Source: Jeongeupia sp. USM3 (GTDB taxonomy: Bacteria > Pseudomonadota > Gammaproteobacteria > Burkholderiales > Chitinibacteraceae). From it: a stretch of DNA of 64,000 nt. The DNA lies in assembly GCF_001808185.1 (NCBI RefSeq), contig NZ_CP017668.1, forward strand, positions 2,108,001 to 2,172,000, in the 5' to 3' direction. Positions 8,584 through 16,639 of this stretch are shown here, piece after piece (the first letter of the stretch is position 1; each line of letters opens with the position of its first letter). The notes under the pieces are model-generated. The model ran no database searches. It saw only the letters and a list, made by a program, of their open reading frames with translations, and had not been told where the DNA came from. A program made the translations under genes and the position numbers.

Positions 8584-8799
8584 TTACAGCGTGGCGATCG
8601 ACACTTCGGTCGCCTTGACGAAGGCAATGACCTCGCTGCCCGGCGCGAGCTTGAGCTCCTTGACCGAGCGGGTGGTGATCACCGAGGTGACGATGCCGGC
8701 CGGCGTCGCGACATCGACCTCCGACAGCACCGGGCCTTCGATGATTTCCTTCACGGTGCCGCGGAACTGGTTGCGGACATTGATCGACTGGATGCTCAT
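8584..8799 (-). CDS. Mop-like TOBE-domain protein (molybdopterin/molybdate-binding type)
   Basis: A 71-residue single TOBE (Mop) domain: MSIQSINVRNQFRGTVKEI followed by VLSEVDVATPAGIVTSVIT and a C-terminal VIAFVKATEVSIA strand. Mop proteins of this length bind molybdate as hexamers in the cytoplasm. In many beta- and gammaproteobacteria such genes travel with ssu operons, as here, where it lies about 110 bp after ssuB. Ligand identity cannot be decided from sequence. Confidence 0.88.
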   Translation of the reverse strand: MSIQSINVRNQFRGTVKEIIEGPVLSEVDVATPAGIVTSVITTRSVKELKLAPGSEVIAFVKATEVSIATL

Positions 8800-8875
8800 G
8801 GTGTTCTCCTGTTGGGTTGGCAGCGCCAGATTAACGCGCGCCTTATATCACCCAAAGTAATTTGATTTTTGTTTG

Positions 8876-8885
8876 TTATTCCAAA
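8876..8885 (-). promoter_or_regulatory. TTTGGAATAA motif upstream of the mop-like gene
   Basis: On the minus strand TTTGGAATAA lies about 77 bp upstream of the mop-like start in an AT-rich leader. The same 10-mer is found at 4758-4767 and 26859-26868 near the two sulfate-binding-protein genes. It may be a shared regulator site or part of one. Confidence 0.35.
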
Positions 8886-8907
8886 CAACAACAAAACAAC
8901 GTCAGGA

Positions 8908-9711
8908 TTACAGCGCCCAGCGCAAGGCGCTCGGTGCAATCGGCGGCAGTGGTTCGGGCTGTGCCGCGTCGGGCTGTTGCAGCACGCGTGCCAGCAGGCG
9001 CTCCTGCAGCAAGGCGAACTGCACGTCGCCGCGACGGCGCGGCCGTGCCAGTGGCACGTGCAGATCGAGGCCGACCCGGCCCTGCTCGACCAGCAGCACC
9101 CGGTCGGCGATCGCCACCGCCTCTTCGACGTCGTGCGTCACCAGCAGCACGGTGAAGCCGTGCTGGCGCCACAGCCGCTCGATCAGCTGCTGCATCTCGA
9201 TCCGGGTCAGCGCGTCGAGCGCGCCGAGCGGCTCGTCGAGCAGCAGCAGCTGCGGTTCGTGGATCAGCGCCCGCGCCAGCGCGACGCGCTGCCGCTGGCC
9301 GCCCGAGAGCTGGCTCGGCCATTTGCCGGCGTGCTCGGCCAGACCGACCTCGGCCAGCGCTGCATGCGCTTTCGGCTGCCAGTCGCCCTTGAGGCCGAGG
9401 CCGACGTTGGCGAGCACGGTTTTCCACGGCAGCAGCCGCGCGTCCTGGAACATCAGCCGGGTATCGAAATGGCCGGTATCGAGCGGACTGCCGTCGGCAC
9501 GCACGTCGCCCGACGTCGGCGCATCGAGCCCGGCCAGCAGCCGCAGCAAGGTCGACTTGCCGCAACCGGAGCGGCCGACGACGGCAACGAATTCGCCGGC
9601 GCGGATGTCGAGGTCGAGGTGGTCGAGCACGGTCTGTTCGCCGTAGCGGCGCGTGAGGCCGCGGATGGCCAGCGCGACGCCGAGGGCGGGGTCGAGGTGG
9701 GGAGAGGTCAT
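8908..9711 (-). CDS. ssuB: Aliphatic sulfonate ABC transporter ATPase SsuB
   Basis: A 267-residue ATPase. Walker A is GRSGCGKST, the signature LSGGQRQRVALARAL, Walker B LLLDEPLGALD and the switch LLVTHDVEEAV. LMFQDARLLPWKTVLANVGLG is diagnostic for SsuB/TauB-type Q-loops. The start MTSPHLDPALG is supported by AGGAG six bases upstream; the longer in-frame reading reaches into the repeat. A 507-bp repeat separates it from ssuC, so it may rely on read-through or on a promoter within that element. Confidence 0.94.
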   Translation of the reverse strand: MTSPHLDPALGVALAIRGLTRRYGEQTVLDHLDLDIRAGEFVAVVGRSGCGKSTLLRLLAGLDAPTSGDVRADGSPLDTGHFDTRLMFQDARLLPWKTVLANVGLGLKGDWQPKAHAALAEVGLAEHAGKWPSQLSGGQRQRVALARALIHEPQLLLLDEPLGALDALTRIEMQQLIERLWRQHGFTVLLVTHDVEEAVAIADRVLLVEQGRVGLDLHVPLARPRRRGDVQFALLQERLLARVLQQPDAAQPEPLPPIAPSALRWAL

Positions 9712-9771
9712 CGGATGCTCCTGTGCCGGTTTGCCGGCGATTGCTGGATTTGTTGAGCGCTTCACTTTTTA

Positions 9772-10278
9772 AGCGCCTGCGGCGCGGGTAAAGGCATTGA
9801 TGCCGGTTCCGCCCGGCGGACGTGATACTTTCTTTTGCTTCGCCAAAAGAAAGTATCCAAAGAAAAGGCGACCCCGCATCCGCGCCCGCTTCGCGGGTTC
9901 CCTGCGCTGCGCGCCGAACGCGGCGGGGTCCTGAACTCGCCCTTCGGGCTCAGACAGCCAGGCCCCGAAACCCCGCGTTCGGCTGTGCTGCTCGGCGCTT
10001 CTGAGGGGATCGGGGCGGTATGCGATCGATAGTGAATCAACACACGAACAACCCGTTACGATGAAAAGTGCGCCGCTTTTCATCCCGTTCGCCAGCGCCG
10101 AGGAGTGGAGCGAGACGAGCCGGTTTCATGGCTTGGCTCGCGACCGATCGAGGGCAGCCCGGAGGGCCGCAGGCGCGGGGCGCCTTTGGGGTGAAGGGGG
10201 CTTTGGCGAGACAAAGCCCCCTTCCCGTTCGCGCGGCGGAACGCGCATATAAACGCTTTTACCCGCGCCGAAGGCGCT
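9772..10278 (+). repeat. Structured dispersed repeat with terminal inverted repeats, copy 1 (inside the ssu operon)
   Basis: The 507-bp element begins AGCGCCTGCGGCGCGGGTAA and ends with the inverted copy of the same 24-base sequence (two mismatches). Inside it carries a long hairpin with arms ATACTTTCTTTTG and CAAAAGAAAGTAT, several TTCG-looped hairpins and a G+C-rich right half. Copy 2 (55655-56128) has the same layout and copy 3 (about 59873-60101) is a left-half fragment. Short open frames across it are not credible genes. No transposase is present, so it behaves like a non-autonomous (MITE-like) or structured RNA element. It separates ssuC from ssuB. Confidence 0.85.
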
Positions 10279-10308
10279 GAACCGCATTGCCCCAACGCTC
10301 CGCCAACC

Positions 10309-11079
10309 TCACTGATACGCCGGATGCCACCTCAACCACACCCGCTCCAGCCCCCGCGCCGCGACGTCGCTGCCCTTGCCGAGCACCGCATACAAGAGGA
10401 TCGCCAGCACCACCACATCGGTCTGCAGGAACTCGCGCGCGTTCATCGCCAGATAGCCGACGCCCGAGCTCGCCGAAATCGTTTCGGCGACGATCAGCAA
10501 TATCCACGCGAAACCCAATGCGAAACGCACGCCGACGAGGATGCTCGGCAGCGCGCCGGGCAGGATCACGTCGCGGAACAGCGGCCAGCCGCGCAGGCCG
10601 TAGCTTTTCGCCATTTCGACCAGGCCGGTGTCGACCGAGCGGATGCCGTGATAGGTGTTGATGTAGACCGGGAACAGCGTGCCGAACGCGACGAGGAACA
10701 GCTTGGCGGCCTCGTCGATGCCGAACCACAGGATCACCAGCGGGATCAGCGCCAGCGGCGGGATGTTGCGGATCATCTGCACCGTGGTGTCGAGCAGCAG
10801 CTCGCCGCGTTTGGACAAACCGGTGATCAGCCCGAGCACGAGCCCGAGGCCGCCGCCGATGCCGAAGCCGGCCGCGGCGCGCCAGAAGCTCACCTTCAGG
10901 TGCGCCCACAGCTCGCCGGATTCGGCCAGCCGGACCGCAGCGTCGAACACCGCGCTCGGCGCCGGCAGGATGCGGCTGGTCAGCACGCCGTGGGTGGCGA
11001 ACCACTGCCACGCCAGCAGCAGCAGCGCCGGCACCGCCCACGGCGCCAGACGGCGCGCGAAAGTCGTCGTTACGCTCAT
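10309..11079 (-). CDS. ssuC: Aliphatic sulfonate ABC transporter permease SsuC
   Basis: A 256-residue inner-membrane permease with about six transmembrane segments. The docking loop EMAKSYGLRGWPLFRDVILPGALPSILVGVR and the block IPPLALIPLVILWFGIDEAAKLF are typical of the SsuC/TauC family. GAGGAGCAAGGCG precedes the ATG. It follows ssuD by 11 bp; the downstream partner ssuB is displaced by the repeat. Confidence 0.94.
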   Translation of the reverse strand: MSVTTTFARRLAPWAVPALLLLAWQWFATHGVLTSRILPAPSAVFDAAVRLAESGELWAHLKVSFWRAAAGFGIGGGLGLVLGLITGLSKRGELLLDTTVQMIRNIPPLALIPLVILWFGIDEAAKLFLVAFGTLFPVYINTYHGIRSVDTGLVEMAKSYGLRGWPLFRDVILPGALPSILVGVRFALGFAWILLIVAETISASSGVGYLAMNAREFLQTDVVVLAILLYAVLGKGSDVAARGLERVWLRWHPAYQ

Positions 11080-11090
11080 CGCCTTGCTCC

Positions 11091-12242
11091 TCAGCTCTGC
11101 GCCACGAGGCGCGGCGCCGGCGGCACGATGTCGTTGGCGATCACCTCGCCGAACGGCCCGCTCAGGTTGACCCTGCCGGCCGGCTTGGCGTGATCGAGCG
11201 GCAGCAGCGGGAACAGCAGCTCGGCGACGCGGTACGCCTCTTCGAGATGCGGGTAGCCCGAGAAGATGAAGTGCTCGATGCCGAGGTCGGCGTATTCCCT
11301 GATCCGCGCGGCGACTTCGTCGGGGCTGCCGACCAGCGCGGTACCTGCCCCGCCGCGCACCAGACCGACGCCGGCCCACAGGTTCGGCGCAATCTCCAGA
11401 TTGTCGCGCCGGCCGCCGTGCAGCTCGGCCATCCGGCGCTGGCCGACCGAATCGAAGCGCGCGAACGCCTGCTGTGCCGCGGCGATGGTCTCGTCGGTGA
11501 CGTGCGAGATCAGCTTGTCGGCGGCCTGCCAGGCCTCCGCGCTGGTTTCGCGCACGATCACGTGCAGGCGGATGCCGAAACGCACGGTCCGTCCCTTCGC
11601 CTCGGCGGCGGCACGGACCTGAGCGACCTTCTCGGCCACCGCCTCGGGCGGTTCGCCCCAGGTCAGGTAGACGTCGACGTGTTCGGCAGCGAGATCGATC
11701 GCCGGCTCGCTCGAGCCGCCGAAGAACAGCGGCGGGTGCGGCTTCTGTACCGGCGGGAACAGCGTCCTGGCGTTCTCGACGGTCAGATGCTTGCCGCTGA
11801 AGTTGACCGTTTCACCGGCGGCAACGCCGCGCCAGATGTTCAGGAACTCGTCGGTGACCTCGTAGCGCTCGGCGTGGGTCAGGAAGCTGCCGTCGCCGCG
11901 TTGTTCATCCGGATCACCACCGGTGACGACGTTGATCAGCAGCCGGCCGTTGCTGATCCGGTCCAGCGTTGCCGCCATCCGTGCCGATACCGTCGGCGAA
12001 ATGATGCCGGGACGGATCGCGACGAGGAACTTGAGCCGCTCGGTCAGCGGCGCCAAGGACGAGGCGACGACCCACGAATCCTCGCAAGAGCGGCCGGTCG
12101 GGATCAGCACGCCTTCGAAACCGAGCTGGTCGGCGGCCTGGGCGATCTGCTTCAGGTAGGCGTGGTCGACGGTGCGGGCACCGATCGTGGTGCCGAGGTA
12201 ACGGCTGTCGCCGTGGGTCGGCAGGAACCAGAACAACTTCAT
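11091..12242 (-). CDS. ssuD: FMNH2-dependent alkanesulfonate monooxygenase SsuD
   Basis: A 383-residue flavin-dependent monooxygenase that releases sulfite from alkanesulfonates using reduced FMN supplied by SsuE. The N-terminus MKLFWFLPTHGDSRYLG is the SsuD hallmark. RPGIISPTVSARMAATLDRISNGRL and NVVTGGDPDEQRGDG form the bacterial luciferase-like barrel, and an Arg-rich loop in the RRMAELHGGRRDN region is present. It acts in the cytoplasm. A longer in-frame start exists nine codons upstream, but the family start is MKLFWF. Confidence 0.95.
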   Translation of the reverse strand: MKLFWFLPTHGDSRYLGTTIGARTVDHAYLKQIAQAADQLGFEGVLIPTGRSCEDSWVVASSLAPLTERLKFLVAIRPGIISPTVSARMAATLDRISNGRLLINVVTGGDPDEQRGDGSFLTHAERYEVTDEFLNIWRGVAAGETVNFSGKHLTVENARTLFPPVQKPHPPLFFGGSSEPAIDLAAEHVDVYLTWGEPPEAVAEKVAQVRAAAEAKGRTVRFGIRLHVIVRETSAEAWQAADKLISHVTDETIAAAQQAFARFDSVGQRRMAELHGGRRDNLEIAPNLWAGVGLVRGGAGTALVGSPDEVAARIREYADLGIEHFIFSGYPHLEEAYRVAELLFPLLPLDHAKPAGRVNLSGPFGEVIANDIVPPAPRLVAQS

Positions 12243-12265
12243 GATGCGTTCTCCAGCTGCGCCGC

Positions 12266-13195
12266 TCACTGCGGCGCAAGTACGATGTCTTTGACGGTGA
12301 CCGACTTGGGAATCAGCTTCAGATCGGCGAAGCGGTCGGCAATGCGCTGCTGCTCGGCGACGACCTGCGGGTTGAGCCAGGTCACCCTGAAGCTCGGCCG
12401 GCGCTGGACCACGGTGTCGAAGGTCGCCGCGTCAAGGCCGACGGCCCTGGCGAGGATCTGCGCGGTTTCCTTCGGCTTTTGCTCGAGGAAGTCATCGTTG
12501 TCCGACAGTGCGTCGAACACCGTCTGCAGCAACTTGCCCTGCCGCTCGGCAAAGGTTTTGGATGCGAGGTAGAAGCTCTGGTTGGCGACGAGGCCGGCGC
12601 CGGTCGTCAGCACCCGCGGCCTGAGCGCCTTTTCGGCGGCGGCGTAATACGGATCCCAGATCGCCCAGGCGTCGACCTTGCCGGACTCGAACGCGGCGCG
12701 GGCGTCGGACGGCGTCAGCCACACCGGCTGGATGTCGTCCCAACGCAGCCCGGCCTTGTCGACGGCGCGAATCAGCAGCCAGTGCGCGCTCGAGCCCTTC
12801 TGCAGCGCGATGCGCTTGCCCTTCAGCTCGGCCAGCGAGCGGATCGGCGAATCGGCCGGGACCAGCAGCGCCGACGCCTGCGGCTTCGGCGGCTCGAAGC
12901 CGACATAGACAAGCCGGGTACCGCCGGCCTGGGCAAACACCGGCGGCGTGTCACCGGTCATGCCGAAGTCGACGCTGCCGACGTTCAGCGCTTCCAAGAG
13001 CTGCGGCCCGGCCTGGAACTCGGTCCACTTGACCGTATGGCCCTGGGTGGCGAGCTGCTTTTCCAGCGTGCCGCGGCTTTTCAGCACGATGAGATTCAGC
13101 GAGCTTTTCTGGTAGCCGATGTGCAGCTCGGCGGCCTGCAAGCTGCCGGCGGCAACCAGCCCGGCAAGTGCGAGCGAAACGAGTTTGTTCAGCAT
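12266..13195 (-). CDS. ssuA: Aliphatic sulfonate-binding protein SsuA (second copy)
   Basis: A 309-residue periplasmic binding protein with signal peptide MLNKLVSLALAGLVAAGSLQA, then ELHIGYQKSSLNLIVLKSRGTLEKQL, the SsuA pattern. The FQAGPQLLEALNVGSVDFGMTGDTPPVFAQ and SDARAAFESGKVDAWAIWDPYYAAAE blocks are conserved. It sits immediately after a homologous gene, a tandem duplication that has diverged considerably. A GTG three codons upstream overlaps the previous stop and could be the true start. Confidence 0.92.
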   Translation of the reverse strand: MLNKLVSLALAGLVAAGSLQAAELHIGYQKSSLNLIVLKSRGTLEKQLATQGHTVKWTEFQAGPQLLEALNVGSVDFGMTGDTPPVFAQAGGTRLVYVGFEPPKPQASALLVPADSPIRSLAELKGKRIALQKGSSAHWLLIRAVDKAGLRWDDIQPVWLTPSDARAAFESGKVDAWAIWDPYYAAAEKALRPRVLTTGAGLVANQSFYLASKTFAERQGKLLQTVFDALSDNDDFLEQKPKETAQILARAVGLDAATFDTVVQRRPSFRVTWLNPQVVAEQQRIADRFADLKLIPKSVTVKDIVLAPQ

Positions 13196-13200
13196 GGCGG

Positions 13201-14133
13201 TCACCGCTGCGAGACCAGCGCGTCCCGGACCCTGATCGGCTTAGGAATCAGCTTGAGTTCGTAGAACACATCGGCGAGCTTCTGCTGCTCGGCGGCGACC
13301 TGCGCGGTCAGCGGCGTCACGCCGTAGCGGTAGCGCGACAGCGCCAGTTCGACCACGTCGGCCGGCAGTCCCTGCTGCGGCGCGATGATTGCCGCGGCCT
13401 GGCCGCGGTTGTCCTGCAGCCAGCGGCCCTGCACGAGCGTATCGTCGAACAGCGCCTTGATGATCTGCGGGTGCTTCTCGGCAAAGCCGCGCTCGGCCAG
13501 GTAGAAGGCGAAGTTGTTGACGGTATCGCGGCCGTCGGCGAGCACGCGGGCGCCGATCTGCTTTTCCGCCGCAGCGAGGAACGGGTCCCAGATCACCCAG
13601 GCGTCGACCGAGCCGCGCTCGAACGCCGCGCGGGCGTCGGCCGGCGGCAGGAACACCGGCTGGATGTCGCCGTACTTCAGGCCGTTCTTTTCCAGCGCCT
13701 TGACCAGCAGGTAGTGGACGTTGGAGCCCTTGTTGAGCGCGACCTTCTTGCCCTTCAGTTCGGCCACCGACTTGATCGCCGAGCCCTTGGGCACGACGAT
13801 GGCCTCGGCCGCCGGCGCGGCCGGGTCGTTGCCGATGTAGACGAAGCGCGCACCGGCGGCCTGCGCGAAGATCGGCGGCGCTTCGCCGACATAGCCGACG
13901 TCGATCGCGCCGACGTTCAGCCCTTCGAGCAGTTGCGGGCCGGCCGGAAACTCGACCCATTTCACCGTCGCGCCGAGCGGCGCGAGCTTCTTCTCCAGCG
14001 TGCCCTGGCTTTTCTGCAGCACGAAGAGGCTGGCCGCTTTCTGGTAGCCGATGCGCAGCGTCTCGGCCAGCGCGGTGGTCGACAGGGCCGCGGCGGCGAA
14101 TGCGGCGACGGCGGTAACGAGCAGGCGTTTCAT
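13201..14133 (-). CDS. ssuA: Aliphatic sulfonate-binding protein SsuA (first copy)
   Basis: A 310-residue periplasmic receptor with signal peptide ending AALSTTALA, then ETLRIGYQKAASLFVLQKSQGTLEKKL. It shares with its neighbour the FPAGPQLLEGLNVGAIDVGYVGEAPPIFAQ and DARAAFERGSVDAWVIWDPFLAAAE blocks. The two copies may differ in sulfonate range. It lies about 100 bp after ssuE and precedes the second copy by about 5 bp. Confidence 0.94.
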   Translation of the reverse strand: MKRLLVTAVAAFAAAALSTTALAETLRIGYQKAASLFVLQKSQGTLEKKLAPLGATVKWVEFPAGPQLLEGLNVGAIDVGYVGEAPPIFAQAAGARFVYIGNDPAAPAAEAIVVPKGSAIKSVAELKGKKVALNKGSNVHYLLVKALEKNGLKYGDIQPVFLPPADARAAFERGSVDAWVIWDPFLAAAEKQIGARVLADGRDTVNNFAFYLAERGFAEKHPQIIKALFDDTLVQGRWLQDNRGQAAAIIAPQQGLPADVVELALSRYRYGVTPLTAQVAAEQQKLADVFYELKLIPKPIRVRDALVSQR

Positions 14134-14230
14134 GGTGTTCTCCTTGTTGGTATCGGGGTGCCGGCTTCCTTCGGTCGCGGCGGTACGGCCTGGTACGGCG
14201 AGCGGGCACAGTCGGCCTTGCCGTTTGCGC

Positions 14231-14827
14231 TCAGACGCTGATGCGTGCTTCGCGGATCTGCTGGTTCAACTGGTCCGGGTGCAGCAGCACCTGGCCGGGG
14301 TCGGGCAGGTGGGCCAGCAGCCGCGACACGGCCTGCGTCAGCCGCTGCTCGATCTCGGCGTCGAGTTCGAGGTAACCGTCGTCGCGCCAGCTCAGCTCGC
14401 GCTCGGCCACGTAGATGCCGCCGACGATGTGGCGCGCCTTCAGCGAGGTCAGCACCGGCTGCAGCGCGTAGTCGACGGCGAGCATGTGCGCCGGGCTGCC
14501 GCCGGTGGCCAGCGGCAGCACCGCGTGACGGTGCAGCGCGCGCTCGGGCAGCAGGTCGAGCAAGAGCTTGAGCGCGCCGCTGTACGCGGCCTTGTAGACC
14601 GGCGTGGCGACGATCAGCCCGTCGGCGTCGGCGACGGCCCGCTGGAAGGCGACGACGGCCGGGTCGTCGAACTTGCCGTACAGCAGCGCCTCGGCGTCGA
14701 AGTCGCCGAGCGTGAACGGCCGGATGGTGATGCCGTACGATTCGAGCAGCCGGGACGCCCGGACCAGCAGACCGTGCGAGCACGATTTCGCACTCGGGCT
14801 GCCTGACAAAGTGACGATGGTCGACAT
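14231..14827 (-). CDS. ssuE: NADPH-dependent FMN reductase SsuE
   Basis: A 198-residue flavodoxin-like reductase supplying FMNH2 to SsuD. The phosphate-binding loop LSGSPSAKSCSHGLL and the block DGLIVATPVYKAAYSGALKLLLDLLP are diagnostic. AGAGGAAATCGCG precedes the ATG. It is the first gene of the ssu operon, downstream of an AT-rich leader at 14828-14940 that likely holds the promoter. Confidence 0.94.
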   Translation of the reverse strand: MSTIVTLSGSPSAKSCSHGLLVRASRLLESYGITIRPFTLGDFDAEALLYGKFDDPAVVAFQRAVADADGLIVATPVYKAAYSGALKLLLDLLPERALHRHAVLPLATGGSPAHMLAVDYALQPVLTSLKARHIVGGIYVAERELSWRDDGYLELDAEIEQRLTQAVSRLLAHLPDPGQVLLHPDQLNQQIREARISV

Positions 14828-14945
14828 CGCGATTTCCTCTGGCGTGATCGCCTTATTAACCAGATGGAATTTAACTTGACCAACTTATAACCAAAAATAC
14901 CATTTGGTTCGCCGCTGATAACCGGAAAACAACACCGCCGTCAGG
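14828..14945 (-). promoter_or_regulatory. AT-rich ssu operon leader
   Basis: The region upstream of ssuE is markedly AT-rich within a GC-rich genome and contains the imperfect inverted sequence CCAAATGGTATTTTTGG and the string GGTTATAAGTTGG on the minus strand. CysB/Cbl-type activators bind such ATAAC/GTTAT-like sites; assignment here is by resemblance only. Confidence 0.4.
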
Positions 14946-15060
14946 ATGTAAGCGAAATGCCCTTGGGATGGGCCGGTCCAACTGCGTTGTCAGGTCCAGC
15001 CCTGATGGTCCGGCACGCCCGCTCGCCTACACTCGGGCGATTCCACGGGGAGAACGGGCA

Positions 15061-16530
15061 ATGGGCGCAGGGTTCGGCAGGCTGTTCGAATGGTTCATTC
15101 CTGACACGCTGCGGCAGTCGGCGCTGGCATGGAGCCGCGCACGCAACGTCGCCGGCATGGCCGTGCTCGCCGCACTGGTCGTGCCGGTGTTCTCGATCCA
15201 CTACTTCCGCATCGGCCATCCGGCCATGGGGGCCGGCATCCTCACCGCCGGGGCGCTGATGTGCAGCGTGGCGTTGCTGATGAAGCTCGGCACCCCGCTG
15301 GCGCTGGTGCGCGAGGCGGTGATCGCGGTGTTCTTCGGCATGGTCGTGTGGATGTGCTGGGTCAACGGCGGCATCGCGTCGTCGTCGGTACCGTGGTTCC
15401 TGCTGGTGCCGGTCGCGGCGACCTTCGTCGGCGGCCGCGTCACCGGCCTTGCATGGAGCGGCGCCACGCTCGCCGGCATCGGCGCGTTCGCCGCCGCGCA
15501 CGCGCAGGGCTGGGCGCTGCCCGCCAGCCCGTTGCCCGACAGCGTGCACGCCGGGCTGCAGGCGCGCTCGCTGATCGGCCTAACCGTGGTGCTGGCGGCG
15601 ATCGCGTGGATGTTCGAATCGACCAAGGCGCAGAGCCTGGCGCAGATCGGGGCGGCGCAGCGCGAAACCGAACTCGGCCGCGCCGCTCTGGCAACGATGC
15701 TCGCCGAAGCGATACAGGCGGTGCAGGCGGCATCGAACGAATCCGCAGCGATCAGCAGCCGCAGCCAGGCGATCCGCAACACCATGGCGCACCAGGCCGG
15801 TCAGGGCGTCAGGATGGCCGAGCTGGTCGACGACATCAGCCGTCTGGCGCAGGACGCCGCCGCACGCTCGCAGGACGCCGCGAGCGAGGCCGACCGTGCG
15901 GGCGCGCAGGCGCAGGCCGGCAGCGCCGCGGTCGGCGATGCGCTGGCACGGCTCAACGACGCCGCCGGCGTCGTCGCCCGCTCGGCGCAGGCGATCGAAA
16001 CGCTCGGCGCGCGCAGCGGCGAGATCGGCCAGATCATCGCGGTGATCCGCGACATTGCCGACCAGACCAACCTGCTGGCGCTGAACGCGGCCATCGAAGC
16101 CGCCCGCGCCGGCGAGTCGGGGCGCGGCTTTGCCGTCGTCGCCGACGAGGTGCGCAAACTCGCCGAACGCACCGGCGGCGCCACCCTCGACATCGGCCGG
16201 CAGATCGCCGCGATCGTCACGATCACCGACGACGCGGTCGCGGCGATGCGCAGCGGCACGCAAAGGCTGGACGAAAGTCGCGGACGCGCCGTCGACGCCG
16301 AGCGCGAGATGCAGGCGCTGAGCCGCAGCGCCGGTGCACTCGCCACGCTGACCGGCGACGTCGCACAGGTGCAGACGCTGCAGGCCGAACGGGTCGGCGC
16401 GCTGGCCGGCGACCTTGCCGCGCTGCGCACCGACCTCGAAACCAGCCGCGACGCAGGCGCCGCGATCGCCGGCGCGGTCGAAACGCTCGACGCCGCGGTG
16501 CAGCGGCTCAACGCCACGCTGCGCGCCTGA
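15061..16530 (+). CDS. Methyl-accepting chemotaxis protein with multi-pass N-terminal membrane domain
   Basis: A 489-residue chemoreceptor. Residues about 25-180 contain roughly five to six hydrophobic segments with very short loops instead of a periplasmic ligand-binding domain, so the input is probably membrane-borne or redox/energy related. Residues about 200-489 are the signalling coiled coil, with the conserved hairpin tip IRDIADQTNLLALNAAIEAARAGESGRGFAVVADEVRKLAERT. No HAMP domain is obvious. The start at 15061 is supported by GGGGAGAACGGGCA. No other che gene lies nearby, so it is an orphan receptor. Confidence 0.9.
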   Translation: MGAGFGRLFEWFIPDTLRQSALAWSRARNVAGMAVLAALVVPVFSIHYFRIGHPAMGAGILTAGALMCSVALLMKLGTPLALVREAVIAVFFGMVVWMCWVNGGIASSSVPWFLLVPVAATFVGGRVTGLAWSGATLAGIGAFAAAHAQGWALPASPLPDSVHAGLQARSLIGLTVVLAAIAWMFESTKAQSLAQIGAAQRETELGRAALATMLAEAIQAVQAASNESAAISSRSQAIRNTMAHQAGQGVRMAELVDDISRLAQDAAARSQDAASEADRAGAQAQAGSAAVGDALARLNDAAGVVARSAQAIETLGARSGEIGQIIAVIRDIADQTNLLALNAAIEAARAGESGRGFAVVADEVRKLAERTGGATLDIGRQIAAIVTITDDAVAAMRSGTQRLDESRGRAVDAEREMQALSRSAGALATLTGDVAQVQTLQAERVGALAGDLAALRTDLETSRDAGAAIAGAVETLDAAVQRLNATLRA

Positions 16531-16581
16531 GCGACCGCTGCGCCTGCGTCGCGGCTGACGACGTCCGGTACAACGGCGCCG

Positions 16582-16600
16582 GGCCTGCGAAACGCAGGCC
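16582..16600. terminator. Hairpin between convergent chemoreceptor and MFS genes
   Basis: A perfect GGCCTGCG/CGCAGGCC stem with an AAA loop lies between two convergent genes. No T tract follows on either strand, so intrinsic termination is uncertain. Confidence 0.45.
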
Positions 16601-16639
16601 GCAGCGGCCGGGCAGCCCGACGCCGCCGGGGGGATCGGG

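Noticed and set aside
9762..10083. Small proteins encoded in the 0.5-kb repeats (for example LSFASPKES-type and AKQKKV-type peptides)
   Set aside because: They arise by translating the hairpin repeats in several frames, lack ribosome sites, and change between copies in ways that keep base pairing and not protein sequence.
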